NCBI RefSeq assembly: GCF_030386795.1
Contig: NZ_JANUQM010000004.1
Coordinates: 1 to 64,000 of the forward strand
DNA from: Streptomyces sp. S.PNR 29
Lineage (GTDB): Bacteria > Actinomycetota > Actinomycetes > Streptomycetales > Streptomycetaceae
Direction: 5' to 3'
DNA length: 64,000 nt
The notes beneath the pieces are model-generated. The model did no database searches. It saw only the letters and a program-made list of their open reading frames with translations, and was not told where the DNA came from. The first letter of the stretch is position 1, and every line of letters begins with the position of its first letter. Shown in pieces: positions 26,070 to 34,516 of the stretch. Made by a program: the position numbers and the translations under genes.

Positions 26070-28148
26070 GTGACGGAACAGGCGGTGGACACGGACGGGG
26101 TGCGGCTGTGGTACGACGCTCCCGAGGAGAGCCGGTTCCTGGGCCGCACCCGGGAGTTGAAGGAGCTGCGCGCCGACATCGAGCGCGCCGGCCTCGACAC
26201 CCTCGCCGGTCGCAAGGCTCCCCGCGCGCGCGTGCTGCTCATCGCCGGCCGGCCCGGCTCGGGCCGCACGGCACTCGCCGAGGAGCTGGTGCGCCAGGTC
26301 GCGGACGGTTATCCGGACGGGGTGCTGCGTGCCCGCCTGAGCGACCCCGACGGCACCCCGGTTCCCGTCGAGCAGACCGCCCGCGAGCTGCTCACCGCCC
26401 TGGAGCGGCAGGCGCCCGCCGGAGCCGCCGAGGACGACCTCACGGCGACCTTCCGCGAGGCCCTGGCCGACCGCCGGGTGCTGCTCCTGCTCGACGACGC
26501 CGCCGACGCCGAGCAGGTCGACGCCCTCCTGCCGGACACCCCCGACTGCCTGGTCGTCGCCGTCGCCGAGGGCCCCCTGACCGGGATCGCGGACGTCCGC
26601 CCGTGCACCCTCGGCGGCCTCGACACCAAGTCCGCGGTGGAGCTGCTGTCCCGGCACACCGGCTCGGTGCGCATCACCGTCGACCCCCGCGCCGCCGAGA
26701 GCCTCGCCGAGCTCTGCCAGGGGCAGCCCGCCGCGCTGACGCTGGCCGGCGGCTGGCTCGCCGCCCGCCCCAAGGCGACCGTCGCCGACTTCGCCAAGCA
26801 GCTGCGCGCGGAGGGCGACGAGGGAACACCCCTCCACCGCGTCTTCCGCCTCGCCTACGCGTCCCTGCCGAGCCCCGCCGCGCGGATGCTGCGGCTGCTC
26901 TCCCTCGCCCCGGCCGGTCTGGTCGACGCGCACACCGCCTCCGCGCTGGCCGGCTGCGCGGTGAGCGGCGCCCGCACCACCCTGGACGACTTCGTCCGCC
27001 TCGGCCTGCTGCACGCCGTGGACTCACCACTGCCGCAGTACGAGGTCCCCGGCTGCCTGTACCCCCTGCTGAAGGTCCTCGCCGACCACCACGACCGTCC
27101 GGCCGAGCTCCAGCTGGCCCGTGCCCGCATGCTGGAGCGGGCCGTACGGCTGCTGCAGGCCTGCCGGGCGATCACCGAGACCGACAGCCCGCAGGCCGCG
27201 AAGAAGCTCCTCGGCATGCCGAGCTCCCTGCGCTTCCCCCATCCCCGGGCCGCCGCCGAGTGGCTGAGCCTGCGCCGGCCCGCGCTGCTCGCCATGGCCC
27301 GTCTCGCCGTCGCCGACGGGGAGCTGGACACCCTGGCCCGGCGGCTGATGGCCCAGCTGGTGCGGGCGATGGTCGCCCACTTCGGCACGCAGGCCGCGGC
27401 CCCGGACCTGTACGGCATCCACCGCCTCGTCCTCGACGTGGCCGAGCGCCGCGACCTGCCCCGCGAGAAGGCGGCGGCCCTGCTGAACCTGGCCGACCTC
27501 GACGCCCGCACCGGCCGCACGGCCGAGGCGCTGGTGCGCTACCGGGCCGCGCTGGACGCCGGGCGGGAGGCGAACGACCCGTACGCGACCGGCCGCGCGA
27601 TGGAATCCGTGGGCGGCGCCCACCTGGAGCTCGGTGACTACGACCGGGCCGCCGACTGGTTCGGCCGGGCCCTGACCGAACGGCTCGCCCGGGGCGAGCG
27701 GGCGGACGCCGCCCGGCTGTACGGCCGTATCGCCACCGCCCACACCTACGCGGGCCGCTACGGCGAGGCGCTGCGGGGCTGGCGGGCCGCGATCGCCGGA
27801 CACCGCCGGACCGGTGATGTTCCCGCCCACGCCCGGGCGTTGAGCGAGCTGGCCCGCGTCCAGGAGTACGCCGGGCACCCCGAGGAGTCGCTGAGCACCT
27901 GCCAGGAGGCCGTCGAATGGGCGCGCCGGGCCGAGGACGTACGGCTGCAGGCGGCCCTGCACCTGCGGCTCGCCGACACGCTCGAACGCCTCGGCGACCC
28001 CACGGCGGCCCATCTGCACCGCAGGGCGGCCGAACGGATGCTGGGGGAGGAGCCGGGCGATGAGCTCTCTGAGGCCGATCCGGACCCAGAACCTCTGGAA
28101 CAGGACGCTAACGCCTGCGAAATCCGTAGTACATCCGCTGAAGATTGA
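26070..28148 (+). CDS. NB-ARC-like ATPase with TPR repeats (non-canonical P-loop)
   Basis: This cytosolic protein of 692 residues starts at GTG 26070, with GGGAG 8 nt upstream. Residues about 25-330 look like an NB-ARC/STAND NTPase: FLGRTRELKEL entry motif, P-loop GRPGSGRT, Walker B VLLLLDDAAD, and LSLAPAGLVDAHTASAL winged-helix region. The invariant Walker A Lys is Arg. Residues about 440-640 carry TPRs (ALLNLADLDARTGRTAEALVRYRAAL, GGAHLELGDYDRAADWFGRAL, AHTYAGRYGEALRGWRAAI). It resembles the C-terminal part of AfsR-type regulators without the DNA-binding domain. The tail is acidic. Function is unknown, and weak or absent ATP hydrolysis is possible. Confidence 0.85.
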   Translation: MTEQAVDTDGVRLWYDAPEESRFLGRTRELKELRADIERAGLDTLAGRKAPRARVLLIAGRPGSGRTALAEELVRQVADGYPDGVLRARLSDPDGTPVPVEQTARELLTALERQAPAGAAEDDLTATFREALADRRVLLLLDDAADAEQVDALLPDTPDCLVVAVAEGPLTGIADVRPCTLGGLDTKSAVELLSRHTGSVRITVDPRAAESLAELCQGQPAALTLAGGWLAARPKATVADFAKQLRAEGDEGTPLHRVFRLAYASLPSPAARMLRLLSLAPAGLVDAHTASALAGCAVSGARTTLDDFVRLGLLHAVDSPLPQYEVPGCLYPLLKVLADHHDRPAELQLARARMLERAVRLLQACRAITETDSPQAAKKLLGMPSSLRFPHPRAAAEWLSLRRPALLAMARLAVADGELDTLARRLMAQLVRAMVAHFGTQAAAPDLYGIHRLVLDVAERRDLPREKAAALLNLADLDARTGRTAEALVRYRAALDAGREANDPYATGRAMESVGGAHLELGDYDRAADWFGRALTERLARGERADAARLYGRIATAHTYAGRYGEALRGWRAAIAGHRRTGDVPAHARALSELARVQEYAGHPEESLSTCQEAVEWARRAEDVRLQAALHLRLADTLERLGDPTAAHLHRRAAERMLGEEPGDELSEADPDPEPLEQDANACEIRSTSAED

Positions 28149-28162
28149 TGCAATGAAAGGCT

Positions 28163-28190
28163 AGACAGCGGGAACACCTTCATTAGACTG
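28163..28190 (+). promoter_or_regulatory. Predicted ald promoter
   Basis: TAGACA (28163-28168), 16 bp, then TAGACT (28185-28190) resembles a Streptomyces vegetative promoter, about 95 bp ahead of the ald start. This call comes from spacing and hexamers only. Confidence 0.4.
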
Positions 28191-28284
28191 GCTCTGCCGC
28201 ACGTTCTCCTGCGGTCTATCCCGGTGTGCCTGAGCGCTTCCGGGTATGCCCTGTAATGCCCCCATACCCTCCGAGCCAAGGACC

Positions 28285-29409
28285 GTGATCGACGTGAAGG
28301 TCGGCATTCCCCGCGAGGTCAAGAACAACGAGTTCCGGGTGGCCATCACCCCCGCCGGCGTGCACGAGCTGGTGCGCCACGGCCACCAGGTCGTCGTCGA
28401 GCACGGTGCCGGTGTCGGCTCCTCGATCCCGGACGACGAGTACGTCGCCGCCGGTGCGGAGATCCTCCCGACCGCCGACGAGGTGTGGGCCTCGGCCGAC
28501 CTGCTGCTGAAGGTCAAGGAACCCGTCGCCGAGGAGTACCACCGCCTCCGCAAGGACCAGACGCTCTTCACGTACCTGCACCTGGCCGCCTCCAGGGAAT
28601 GCACCGACGCCCTGCTGCAGTCGGGCACCACGGCGATCGCGTACGAGACCGTCGAGCTGCCGAGCCGCGCGCTGCCGCTGCTCGCCCCGATGTCCGAGGT
28701 GGCCGGTCGCCTCGCCCCGCAGGTCGGCGCCTACCACCTGATGCGCGCGGGCGGCGGCCGCGGGGTGCTGCCCGGCGGCGTCCCGGGCGTGCCGGCCGGG
28801 CGGGCCGTGGTCATCGGTGGCGGTGTCTCCGGCTGGAACGCCGTGCAGATCGCCATCGGCCTGGGCTTCCACGTGACCCTGCTCGACAAGGACATCAACA
28901 AGCTCCGCGAGGCCGACAAGATCTTCGGCACGAAGATCCAGACCGTCGTCTCCAACGCCTTCGAGCTGGAGAAGGCGTGCCTGGAGGCCGACCTCGTCAT
29001 CGGTGCCGTCCTCATCCCCGGCGCCAAGGCCCCGAAGCTGGTCACCAACGAGCTGGTGTCCCGGATGAAGCCGGGAAGTGTCCTTGTCGACATCGCGATC
29101 GACCAGGGCGGCTGCTTCGAGGACTCCCGGCCGACCACTCACGCCGAACCGACCTTCAAGGTCCACGAGTCGGTCTTCTACTGCGTCGCCAACATGCCCG
29201 GCGCGGTGCCCAACACCTCCACCTACGCGCTGACCAACGCCACGCTGCCGTACGTCATCGAGCTGGCCGACCACGGCTGGGCCCAGGCGCTGCGCCGCGA
29301 CCCCGCGCTGGCCAAGGGCCTCAACACCCATGACGGCAAGGTCGTGTACAAGGGCGTGGCCCAAGCGCACGGCCTGGAGCACGTGGAGCTCGCCTCGCTG
29401 CTCGGCTGA
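28285..29409 (+). CDS. ald: Alanine dehydrogenase
   Basis: This enzyme of 374 residues catalyses reversible NAD-dependent deamination of L-alanine to pyruvate. It has the family start [20 protein letters not shown], the substrate-site Lys in LLKVKEP, the active-site His in FTYLHLAAS, the Rossmann loop [13 protein letters not shown] and the late [10 protein letters not shown] with the catalytic Asp. GTG 28285 begins the protein in one reading; GTG 28294 (Met-Lys-Val-Gly-Ile) has better spacing to AAGGA (28278-28282) and may be the true start. It is a single-gene unit with its own promoter and a long hairpin after it. Confidence 0.94.
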   Translation: MIDVKVGIPREVKNNEFRVAITPAGVHELVRHGHQVVVEHGAGVGSSIPDDEYVAAGAEILPTADEVWASADLLLKVKEPVAEEYHRLRKDQTLFTYLHLAASRECTDALLQSGTTAIAYETVELPSRALPLLAPMSEVAGRLAPQVGAYHLMRAGGGRGVLPGGVPGVPAGRAVVIGGGVSGWNAVQIAIGLGFHVTLLDKDINKLREADKIFGTKIQTVVSNAFELEKACLEADLVIGAVLIPGAKAPKLVTNELVSRMKPGSVLVDIAIDQGGCFEDSRPTTHAEPTFKVHESVFYCVANMPGAVPNTSTYALTNATLPYVIELADHGWAQALRRDPALAKGLNTHDGKVVYKGVAQAHGLEHVELASLLG

Positions 29410-29488
29410 GGAGGCGCACGGCGTAGGCCGGCTAAGTCACCAACTGGTCAAGGCGATACGTCAACACGAGTCGTCAACGCCCCGCACC

Positions 29489-29518
29489 CGGCCGGACCTT
29501 GCCGACAAGGTCCGGCCG
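29489..29518 (+). terminator. Terminator hairpin after ald
   Basis: CGGCCGGACCTTG (29489-29501) and CAAGGTCCGGCCG (29506-29518) form a perfect 13-bp stem with a 4-nt loop. There is no U-tract, as is common for Streptomyces terminators. Confidence 0.75.
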
Positions 29519-29677
29519 GATGTGTGTATGGTCACTTTGCGATTCTCGGCCAACTCGCCTCGAACGTAACCCTTCAACCGATTCGCGCACCGGTGAAACC
29601 TGCCGTGCGACGGCCGTACGCCCTTGACAGCGGGATGTTTCATTGCCGACACATCGGGCCGGGTCCGGCGGATTGTG

Positions 29678-29707
29678 TTGCTGCGAACCGCCGACACGCC
29701 ATAGAGT
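29678..29707 (+). promoter_or_regulatory. Predicted promoter of the parA-scp operon
   Basis: TTGCTG (29678-29683), an 18-bp spacer and TAGAGT (29702-29707) fit the Streptomyces TAGRRT-type -10. It is the best-placed candidate upstream of the strong ribosome-binding site AAGGAGGT (29761-29768). Confidence 0.4.
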
Positions 29708-29779
29708 CGCCAACCGTCGGCATGGTGCCACGCTGACCTGTCTAGAAGTTTCCTGGTCACCAAGGAGGTAAGACGACTT

Positions 29780-30955
29780 GTGAATGAGTCGACATTTACT
29801 CCCGGGGGTGGTCAACCAGGAATGCCTGCACGGGGCCAGGGCCCCGGGCGGTTCGAGGCTGTCGGCTCCGTCGCTGTGCGCACCTTCGCAGCCCACCAGA
29901 GTCAGAGTCCGCAGATGGCTCCGACAGCACCCCAGAGCATGGATGGCCAACACGTGAACGCCATGGCCGGCGACGGAAGTGGCGCGCCCCACAACCACTT
30001 CGCCGACTACGACGAACTGCCCGACGGGCACTTCTACGACCCCGACGCGGAGTACGAGCCCGACCCCGAGTACGCGGCCACGCTCGCGCCCGACGCGGCC
30101 CGCCAGCGCCGCGAACGCATCGGCCCGACCGGACGCCCGTTGCCGTACTTCCCGATCCCCGGCCCGCTGACCGACCACGGCCCCGCGAAGATCATCGCGA
30201 TGTGCAACCAGAAGGGCGGCGTCGGCAAGACGACGTCGACCATCAACCTGGGTGCCGCGCTCGCGGAGTACGGGCGCCGCGTGCTGCTCGTCGACTTCGA
30301 CCCGCAGGGCGCGCTGTCGGTCGGACTCGGCGTCAACCCGATGGAGCTCGACCTCACCGTCTACAACCTGCTCATGGAGCGGGGCATGGCGGCCGACGAG
30401 GTCCTGCTGAAGACCGCGGTCCCCAACATGGACCTGCTGCCCAGCAACATCGACCTGTCGGCGGCCGAGGTCCAGCTGGTCTCCGAGGTCGCCCGCGAGT
30501 CGACGCTGCAGCGCGCGCTGAAGCCGCTGCTGCCCGACTACGACTACATCGTGATCGACTGTCAGCCCTCACTCGGTCTGCTCACCGTCAACGCCCTGAC
30601 GGCCGCGCACAAGGTGATCGTGCCGCTGGAGTGCGAGTTCTTCGCCCTGCGCGGTGTGGCGCTGCTGACCGAGACCATCGAGAAGGTCCAGGAGCGGCTC
30701 AACCCGGAGCTGGAGCTCGACGGGATCCTGGCCACCATGTACGACTCGCGCACGGTGCACAGCAGAGAGGTGCTCGCGCGCGTCGTCGAGGCGTTCGACG
30801 ACCACGTCTACCACACGGTCATCGGGCGCACGGTCCGCTTCCCGGAGACCACGGTCGCCGGAGAGCCGATCACCACCTACGCCTCCAACTCCGTCGGTGC
30901 CGCCGCCTACCGCCAGCTCGCCAGGGAGGTGCTCGCCCGGTGTCACGCCGAGTGA
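29780..30955 (+). CDS. ParA/Soj-family ATPase
   Basis: This 391-residue cytosolic ATPase has a deviant Walker A, KGGVGKTT (in CNQKGGVGKTTSTINLG), a Walker A' VDFDPQGALSVGLG, and IVIDCQPSLGLLTVNAL as Walker B. An N-terminal extension of about 135 residues is Gly/Pro/Gln- and Asp-rich and unlike the compact Soj proteins, so it may be disordered. GTG 29780 follows AAGGAGGT. The position before scpA and scpB is conserved in actinobacteria (the mycobacterial Rv1708 order), which links it to chromosome organisation. It is not the oriC-proximal parA, since no parB or parS is visible. Confidence 0.9.
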   Translation: MNESTFTPGGGQPGMPARGQGPGRFEAVGSVAVRTFAAHQSQSPQMAPTAPQSMDGQHVNAMAGDGSGAPHNHFADYDELPDGHFYDPDAEYEPDPEYAATLAPDAARQRRERIGPTGRPLPYFPIPGPLTDHGPAKIIAMCNQKGGVGKTTSTINLGAALAEYGRRVLLVDFDPQGALSVGLGVNPMELDLTVYNLLMERGMAADEVLLKTAVPNMDLLPSNIDLSAAEVQLVSEVARESTLQRALKPLLPDYDYIVIDCQPSLGLLTVNALTAAHKVIVPLECEFFALRGVALLTETIEKVQERLNPELELDGILATMYDSRTVHSREVLARVVEAFDDHVYHTVIGRTVRFPETTVAGEPITTYASNSVGAAAYRQLAREVLARCHAE

Positions 30956-31518
30956 GTCTGCCGGGGGCCGACGAACTCTTCCGTACGACAGGGGGGATGG
31001 CGCTGCAGTCGTCCACTCCCAGGCGTCAGGCCAACGGCGAGGCACGCGTGCCCGCTCCCGCGGGGGAGAGCGAGCCGGCGGCGGCCGCCGAGGAGGTGCC
31101 GCAGTCGGTGCCCGCGCAGGGCGGCGACGGCGAGGGGGTGGAGCACGTCGCGGCGGACGCGGAGCCGGCCGAGGCCGGTGAGTCGCGCAGCCGCGGCACG
31201 GAGCGGTCCGCGAGGCGTGCGGCGCAGGAAGGTTCTGCCGCGCCGCAGGCCGCCTCCGCCGCCGCGGCGCCGCGCAAGCGCGGGCGGGCGGCCACGCGGC
31301 GGCCCAGCGGCCGTGAGCGGCACGACGAGAAGATCACCGTCTACGTCTCCGCCGAGGAACTCATGGATCTGGAGCATGCCCGTCTGGTGCTCCGGGGCGA
31401 ACACGGGCTGGCCGTCGACCGCGGGCGGATCGTCCGCGAGGCGGTCGCCGTCGTGCTCGCGGATCTGGAGACCAGAGGGGACGCCAGCATCCTCGTACGT
31501 CGGCTGCGTGGGCGCTGA
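30940..31518 (+). CDS. Conserved protein with ribbon-helix-helix-like C-terminus, between parA and scpA
   Basis: This protein has 192 residues. The first 110 or so are low-complexity Ala/Glu/Arg. The last 70 hold a compact domain, RHDEKITVYVSAEELMDLEHARLVLRGEHGLAVDRGRIVREAV, with a strand then helices like a ribbon-helix-helix or segregation accessory protein. It may bind DNA together with the ParA-like ATPase; this is inferred from neighbourhood. GTG 30940 has GGGAGGT 9-10 nt upstream; GTG 30952, overlapping the parA stop (GTGA), is an alternative. The gene precedes scpA by 34 bp. Confidence 0.78.
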   Translation: MSRRVSLPGADELFRTTGGMALQSSTPRRQANGEARVPAPAGESEPAAAAEEVPQSVPAQGGDGEGVEHVAADAEPAEAGESRSRGTERSARRAAQEGSAAPQAASAAAAPRKRGRAATRRPSGRERHDEKITVYVSAEELMDLEHARLVLRGEHGLAVDRGRIVREAVAVVLADLETRGDASILVRRLRGR

Positions 31519-31551
31519 GCGGTCTCCGCTTAGCGGTAGCCTGCGGGGGCT

Positions 31552-32688
31552 ATGACCTCGAACGGTTCCTCAGCCTCCGGCGGCGCGGCCGGCCGTCGGC
31601 GTGCGCTGGGCCGTGGGCCGGGCGCGGCGCCGGCGGCTCCACCGGTCGCGCCCGGTGTGCCCGGTATGGGGCCGGTCGTGCCTGTGGAGCCGGAGGTCGC
31701 TCCACGGGAGCCGGAGCCGGAGCCCGCGGTCGTAGTTCCAGAACCGGAGCCGGAGCCCGCGGTCGTGGTTCCGGAACCAGAACCGGAGCCGGAGGCCGCC
31801 GCCCCGGAACCGGAGCCCGCACCGGCTCCCGGGCCCCCTCCGGGTGAGCCGCCGGACCCTTCCGCCCCCCAAGAGCCCGGCGACGGCGTCTTCAAGGTCC
31901 GGCTGGCCAACTTCGAGGGCCCCTTCGACCTGCTCCTCCAGCTGATCTCCAAGCACAAGCTGGACGTCACCGAGGTCGCCCTGTCGAAGGTGACCGACGA
32001 GTTCATGGCGTACATCAGGGCGATGGGTCCGGACTGGGACCTCGACGAGACGACCGAGTTCCTCGTCGTCGCCGCGACCCTGCTCGACCTCAAGGCGGCG
32101 CGGCTGCTGCCGGCCGCCGAGGTGGAGGACGAGGCCGACCTGGCGTTGCTGGAGGCCCGGGATCTGCTGTTCGCGCGGCTGCTGCAGTACCGGGCGTACA
32201 AGCAGATCGCGGACATCTTCAGCGGCAGGCTCGACGAGGAGGCCCGCCGCTACCCGCGTACCGTCGGACTCGAACCCCACCACGCCGAACTGCTCCCCGA
32301 GGTCGTCATCAGCATCGGCGCCGAGGGCTTCGCCAAGCTCGCCGTCAAGGCGATGCAGCCCAAGCCCAAGCCGCAGGTGTACGTCGACCACATCCACGCG
32401 CCGCTGGTCAGCGTGCAGGAACAGGCCGGGATCGTCGTCGCGCGGCTGAAGGAGCTCGGCGAGGCCAGCTTCCGGTCGCTCGTCGAGGACACCGACGACA
32501 CACTGACCGTCGTGGCCCGGTTCCTGGCCCTGCTGGAGCTGTACCGCGAGAAGGCCGTGGCGCTGGAGCAGGAGACCGCGCTCGGCGAGCTGCTGGTGCG
32601 CTGGACCGGCGGGGACGCGGACGCCGGGCCCATGGTGACCGACGAGTTCGACCGACCGCCCGAAGTGCCCAAGGAGGAGAAGGCGTGA
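31552..32688 (+). CDS. scpA: Segregation and condensation protein A
   Basis: This 378-residue kleisin subunit of the SMC-ScpAB condensin has the kleisin domain (about 105-370) with FKVRLANFEGPFDLLLQLISKHKLDVTEVALSKV, the N-terminal SMC-binding region, and a C-terminal winged-helix region ending in ELLVRWTGG. The first 100 residues are a Pro/Glu-rich extension. Three 11-residue AVVVPEPEPEP-like repeats (33 bp each) make it longer than the usual 250-270 residues. GTG of scpB overlaps the stop, so scpA-scpB is coupled. Confidence 0.93.
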   Translation: MTSNGSSASGGAAGRRRALGRGPGAAPAAPPVAPGVPGMGPVVPVEPEVAPREPEPEPAVVVPEPEPEPAVVVPEPEPEPEAAAPEPEPAPAPGPPPGEPPDPSAPQEPGDGVFKVRLANFEGPFDLLLQLISKHKLDVTEVALSKVTDEFMAYIRAMGPDWDLDETTEFLVVAATLLDLKAARLLPAAEVEDEADLALLEARDLLFARLLQYRAYKQIADIFSGRLDEEARRYPRTVGLEPHHAELLPEVVISIGAEGFAKLAVKAMQPKPKPQVYVDHIHAPLVSVQEQAGIVVARLKELGEASFRSLVEDTDDTLTVVARFLALLELYREKAVALEQETALGELLVRWTGGDADAGPMVTDEFDRPPEVPKEEKA

Positions 32689-33359
32689 GCGAGGAGACCA
32701 GCGAGGTGCCCGCGGGTCTGCGGACCGTGGCCGACCTCGACCTCAAGCCCGCCCTGGAGGCGGTCCTCATGGTCGTGGACGAGCCCGCGACCGAGGAGCA
32801 CCTCGCGAAGATACTTCAGCGGCCCGGACGGCAGATCGCGGACGCGCTGCGCGAGCTGGCCGACGAGTACACCGTCCAGGGACGCGGCTTCGAACTGCGC
32901 CTCGTCGCGGGCGGCTGGCGCTTCTACACCCGGCCCGAGTACGCGGCGGCCGTCGAGGGCTTCGTGCTCGACGGCCAGCACGCCCGCCTCACCCAGGCCG
33001 CGCTGGAGACCCTCGCCGTGGTCGCGTACCGTCAGCCGGTCAGCCGCAGCAGGGTCTCGGCCGTCCGAGGCGTGAACTGCGACGGCGTCATGCGCACCCT
33101 CCTGCAGCGCGGTCTGATCGAGGAGGCGGGCACGGAACCCGAAACAGGTGCCATCCTGTACAGGACGACGAACTACTTCCTGGAACGGATGGGCCTGCGC
33201 GGTCTGGACGAGCTCCCGGAGCTCGCGCCCTTCCTCCCGGAGGCGGAGGCGATCGAGGCCGAGACCCAGGAAGGCGTACCGTCGTTCGATCCGGACGCCC
33301 CGGACATGGACGACGGTCCCTCGACGAACATGCCTATCACGACGACGACGGAACTTTGA
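32685..33359 (+). CDS. scpB: Segregation and condensation protein B
   Basis: This protein of 224 residues has two winged-helix domains. Visible family features are LKPALEAVLMVVDEPATEEHLA, LVAGGWRFYTRPEYAAAV, LDGQHARLTQAALETLAVVAYRQPVSR and VRGVNCDGVMRTLLQRGLIEE. It dimerises and binds ScpA to complete the SMC complex. It overlaps scpA by 4 nt (GTGA), and its stop overlaps the ATG of the pseudouridine synthase gene. Confidence 0.93.
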   Translation: MSEETSEVPAGLRTVADLDLKPALEAVLMVVDEPATEEHLAKILQRPGRQIADALRELADEYTVQGRGFELRLVAGGWRFYTRPEYAAAVEGFVLDGQHARLTQAALETLAVVAYRQPVSRSRVSAVRGVNCDGVMRTLLQRGLIEEAGTEPETGAILYRTTNYFLERMGLRGLDELPELAPFLPEAEAIEAETQEGVPSFDPDAPDMDDGPSTNMPITTTTEL

Positions 33360-34432
33360 TGCGAAGCAGCGGCAACGGCAAGAGCGGCGGGAACGGCGGG
33401 CGCGGTAACTACCGTGGCGCCGGCAACAACAGGGACCAGAAGCAGGGGCAGGGACGCCCCCGCAAGCCCCGCCCCGAGGAGCGCCGCTACGACGTCGGCC
33501 CCGGGGCGACCAAGGACGGGCCCAAGTCCGGGCGCGGTGGCGCGGCCCGCGGCGGCGCCAAGGGCGCGCCGAAGAAGGCGCAGCCCCAGCGTGGCCGTAC
33601 GGCCCCTGCCCGCTCCCGGGAGTACGAGGCGCGGGCAGAGGAGCGCAACCGGGAGCGGTACGCGGGCAAGAAGGACGTCAAGCTGCCCAAGACCTTCCCC
33701 GGCGCCGAACAGGAGGGCGAGCGGCTGCAGAAGGTCCTCGCGCGCGCGGGCTACGGTTCCCGGCGCGCCTGCGAGGAGCTGATCGAGCAGGCGCGGGTCG
33801 AGGTCAACGGCGAGATCGTCACCGAGCAGGGGCGCCGGGTCGACCCGGAGAAGGACGAGGTCAAGGTCGACGGGCTGACCGTGGCGACCCAGTCGTACCA
33901 GTTCTTCGCGCTGAACAAGCCCGCCGGTGTCGTCTCGACGATGGAGGACCCGGAGGGCCGTCAGTGCCTCGGTGACTACGTCACCAACCGCGAGACCCGG
34001 CTCTTCCACGTCGGGCGGCTCGACACCGAGACCGAGGGCGTCATCCTGCTCACCAACCACGGTGAGCTGGCGCACCGGCTGACCCACCCCAAGTACGGCG
34101 TGAAGAAGACCTACCTCGCGCACATCGTCGGCCCCATCCCCCGCGACCTGGGCAAGAAGCTCAAGGACGGCATCCAGCTGGACGACGGGTACGCGCGCGC
34201 GGACCACTTCCGGGTCGTCGAGCAGACCGGCAAGAACTACCTCGTCGAGGTCACCCTCCACGAGGGCCGCAAGCACATCGTGCGCCGCATGCTCGCCGAG
34301 GCCGGCTTCCCGGTCGACAAGCTGGTGCGCACCGCCTTCGGCCCGATCACCCTGGGCGACCAGAAGTCGGGCTGGCTGCGGCGGCTGTCCAACACCGAGG
34401 TCGGCATGCTGATGAAGGAAGTCGACCTCTAG
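33359..34432 (+). CDS. rluB: RsuA/RluB-family pseudouridine synthase
   Basis: This 357-residue RNA-modifying enzyme converts specific rRNA uridines to pseudouridine. The first 115 residues are an RGG/Lys-rich unstructured extension. An S4 RNA-binding domain (about 118-175, RLQKVLARAGYGSRRACEELI) is followed by the synthase domain with the catalytic Asp in the GRLDTETEG motif, then THPKYGVKKTYLAHI and HEGRKHIVRRM. The target position is not certain, so the symbol is by synteny with other scpAB-rluB-cmk clusters. ATG 33359 overlaps the scpB stop. Confidence 0.9.
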   Translation: MRSSGNGKSGGNGGRGNYRGAGNNRDQKQGQGRPRKPRPEERRYDVGPGATKDGPKSGRGGAARGGAKGAPKKAQPQRGRTAPARSREYEARAEERNRERYAGKKDVKLPKTFPGAEQEGERLQKVLARAGYGSRRACEELIEQARVEVNGEIVTEQGRRVDPEKDEVKVDGLTVATQSYQFFALNKPAGVVSTMEDPEGRQCLGDYVTNRETRLFHVGRLDTETEGVILLTNHGELAHRLTHPKYGVKKTYLAHIVGPIPRDLGKKLKDGIQLDDGYARADHFRVVEQTGKNYLVEVTLHEGRKHIVRRMLAEAGFPVDKLVRTAFGPITLGDQKSGWLRRLSNTEVGMLMKEVDL

Positions 34433-34473
34433 AAGCCTTCAGATAGAAGCCTTCAGAACGCCTTGCCATGATC

Positions 34474-34516
34474 ACCATCCCCATTTATTGTCAGCATGAC
34501 GATAAAAGGGGATGGT
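34474..34516 (+). promoter_or_regulatory. 43-bp palindrome over the start of the ADP-ribosylglycohydrolase gene
   Basis: The left arm at 34474-34493 (ACCATCCCCATTTATTGTCA) and the inverse at 34497-34516 match at 18 of 20 positions around a 3-nt centre. The core TTATTGTCAgcaTGACGATAA looks like a regulator operator with TGTCA half-sites. The right arm also contains the AGGGG ribosome-binding segment and the first ATG, so it could hide them in an RNA hairpin. Confidence 0.8.

Larger units (their letters stand above)
29410..29779. other. Intergenic region between ald and the parA-like gene
   Basis: About 370 bp without a supported gene. It contains the ald terminator hairpin (29489-29518) and a TTGACA at 29624-29629 with no good -10 partner. 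The best promoter candidate is TTGCTG (29678-29683), 18 bp, TAGAGT (29702-29707), which would give a leader of about 65 nt before the parA-like gene. Confidence 0.5.
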
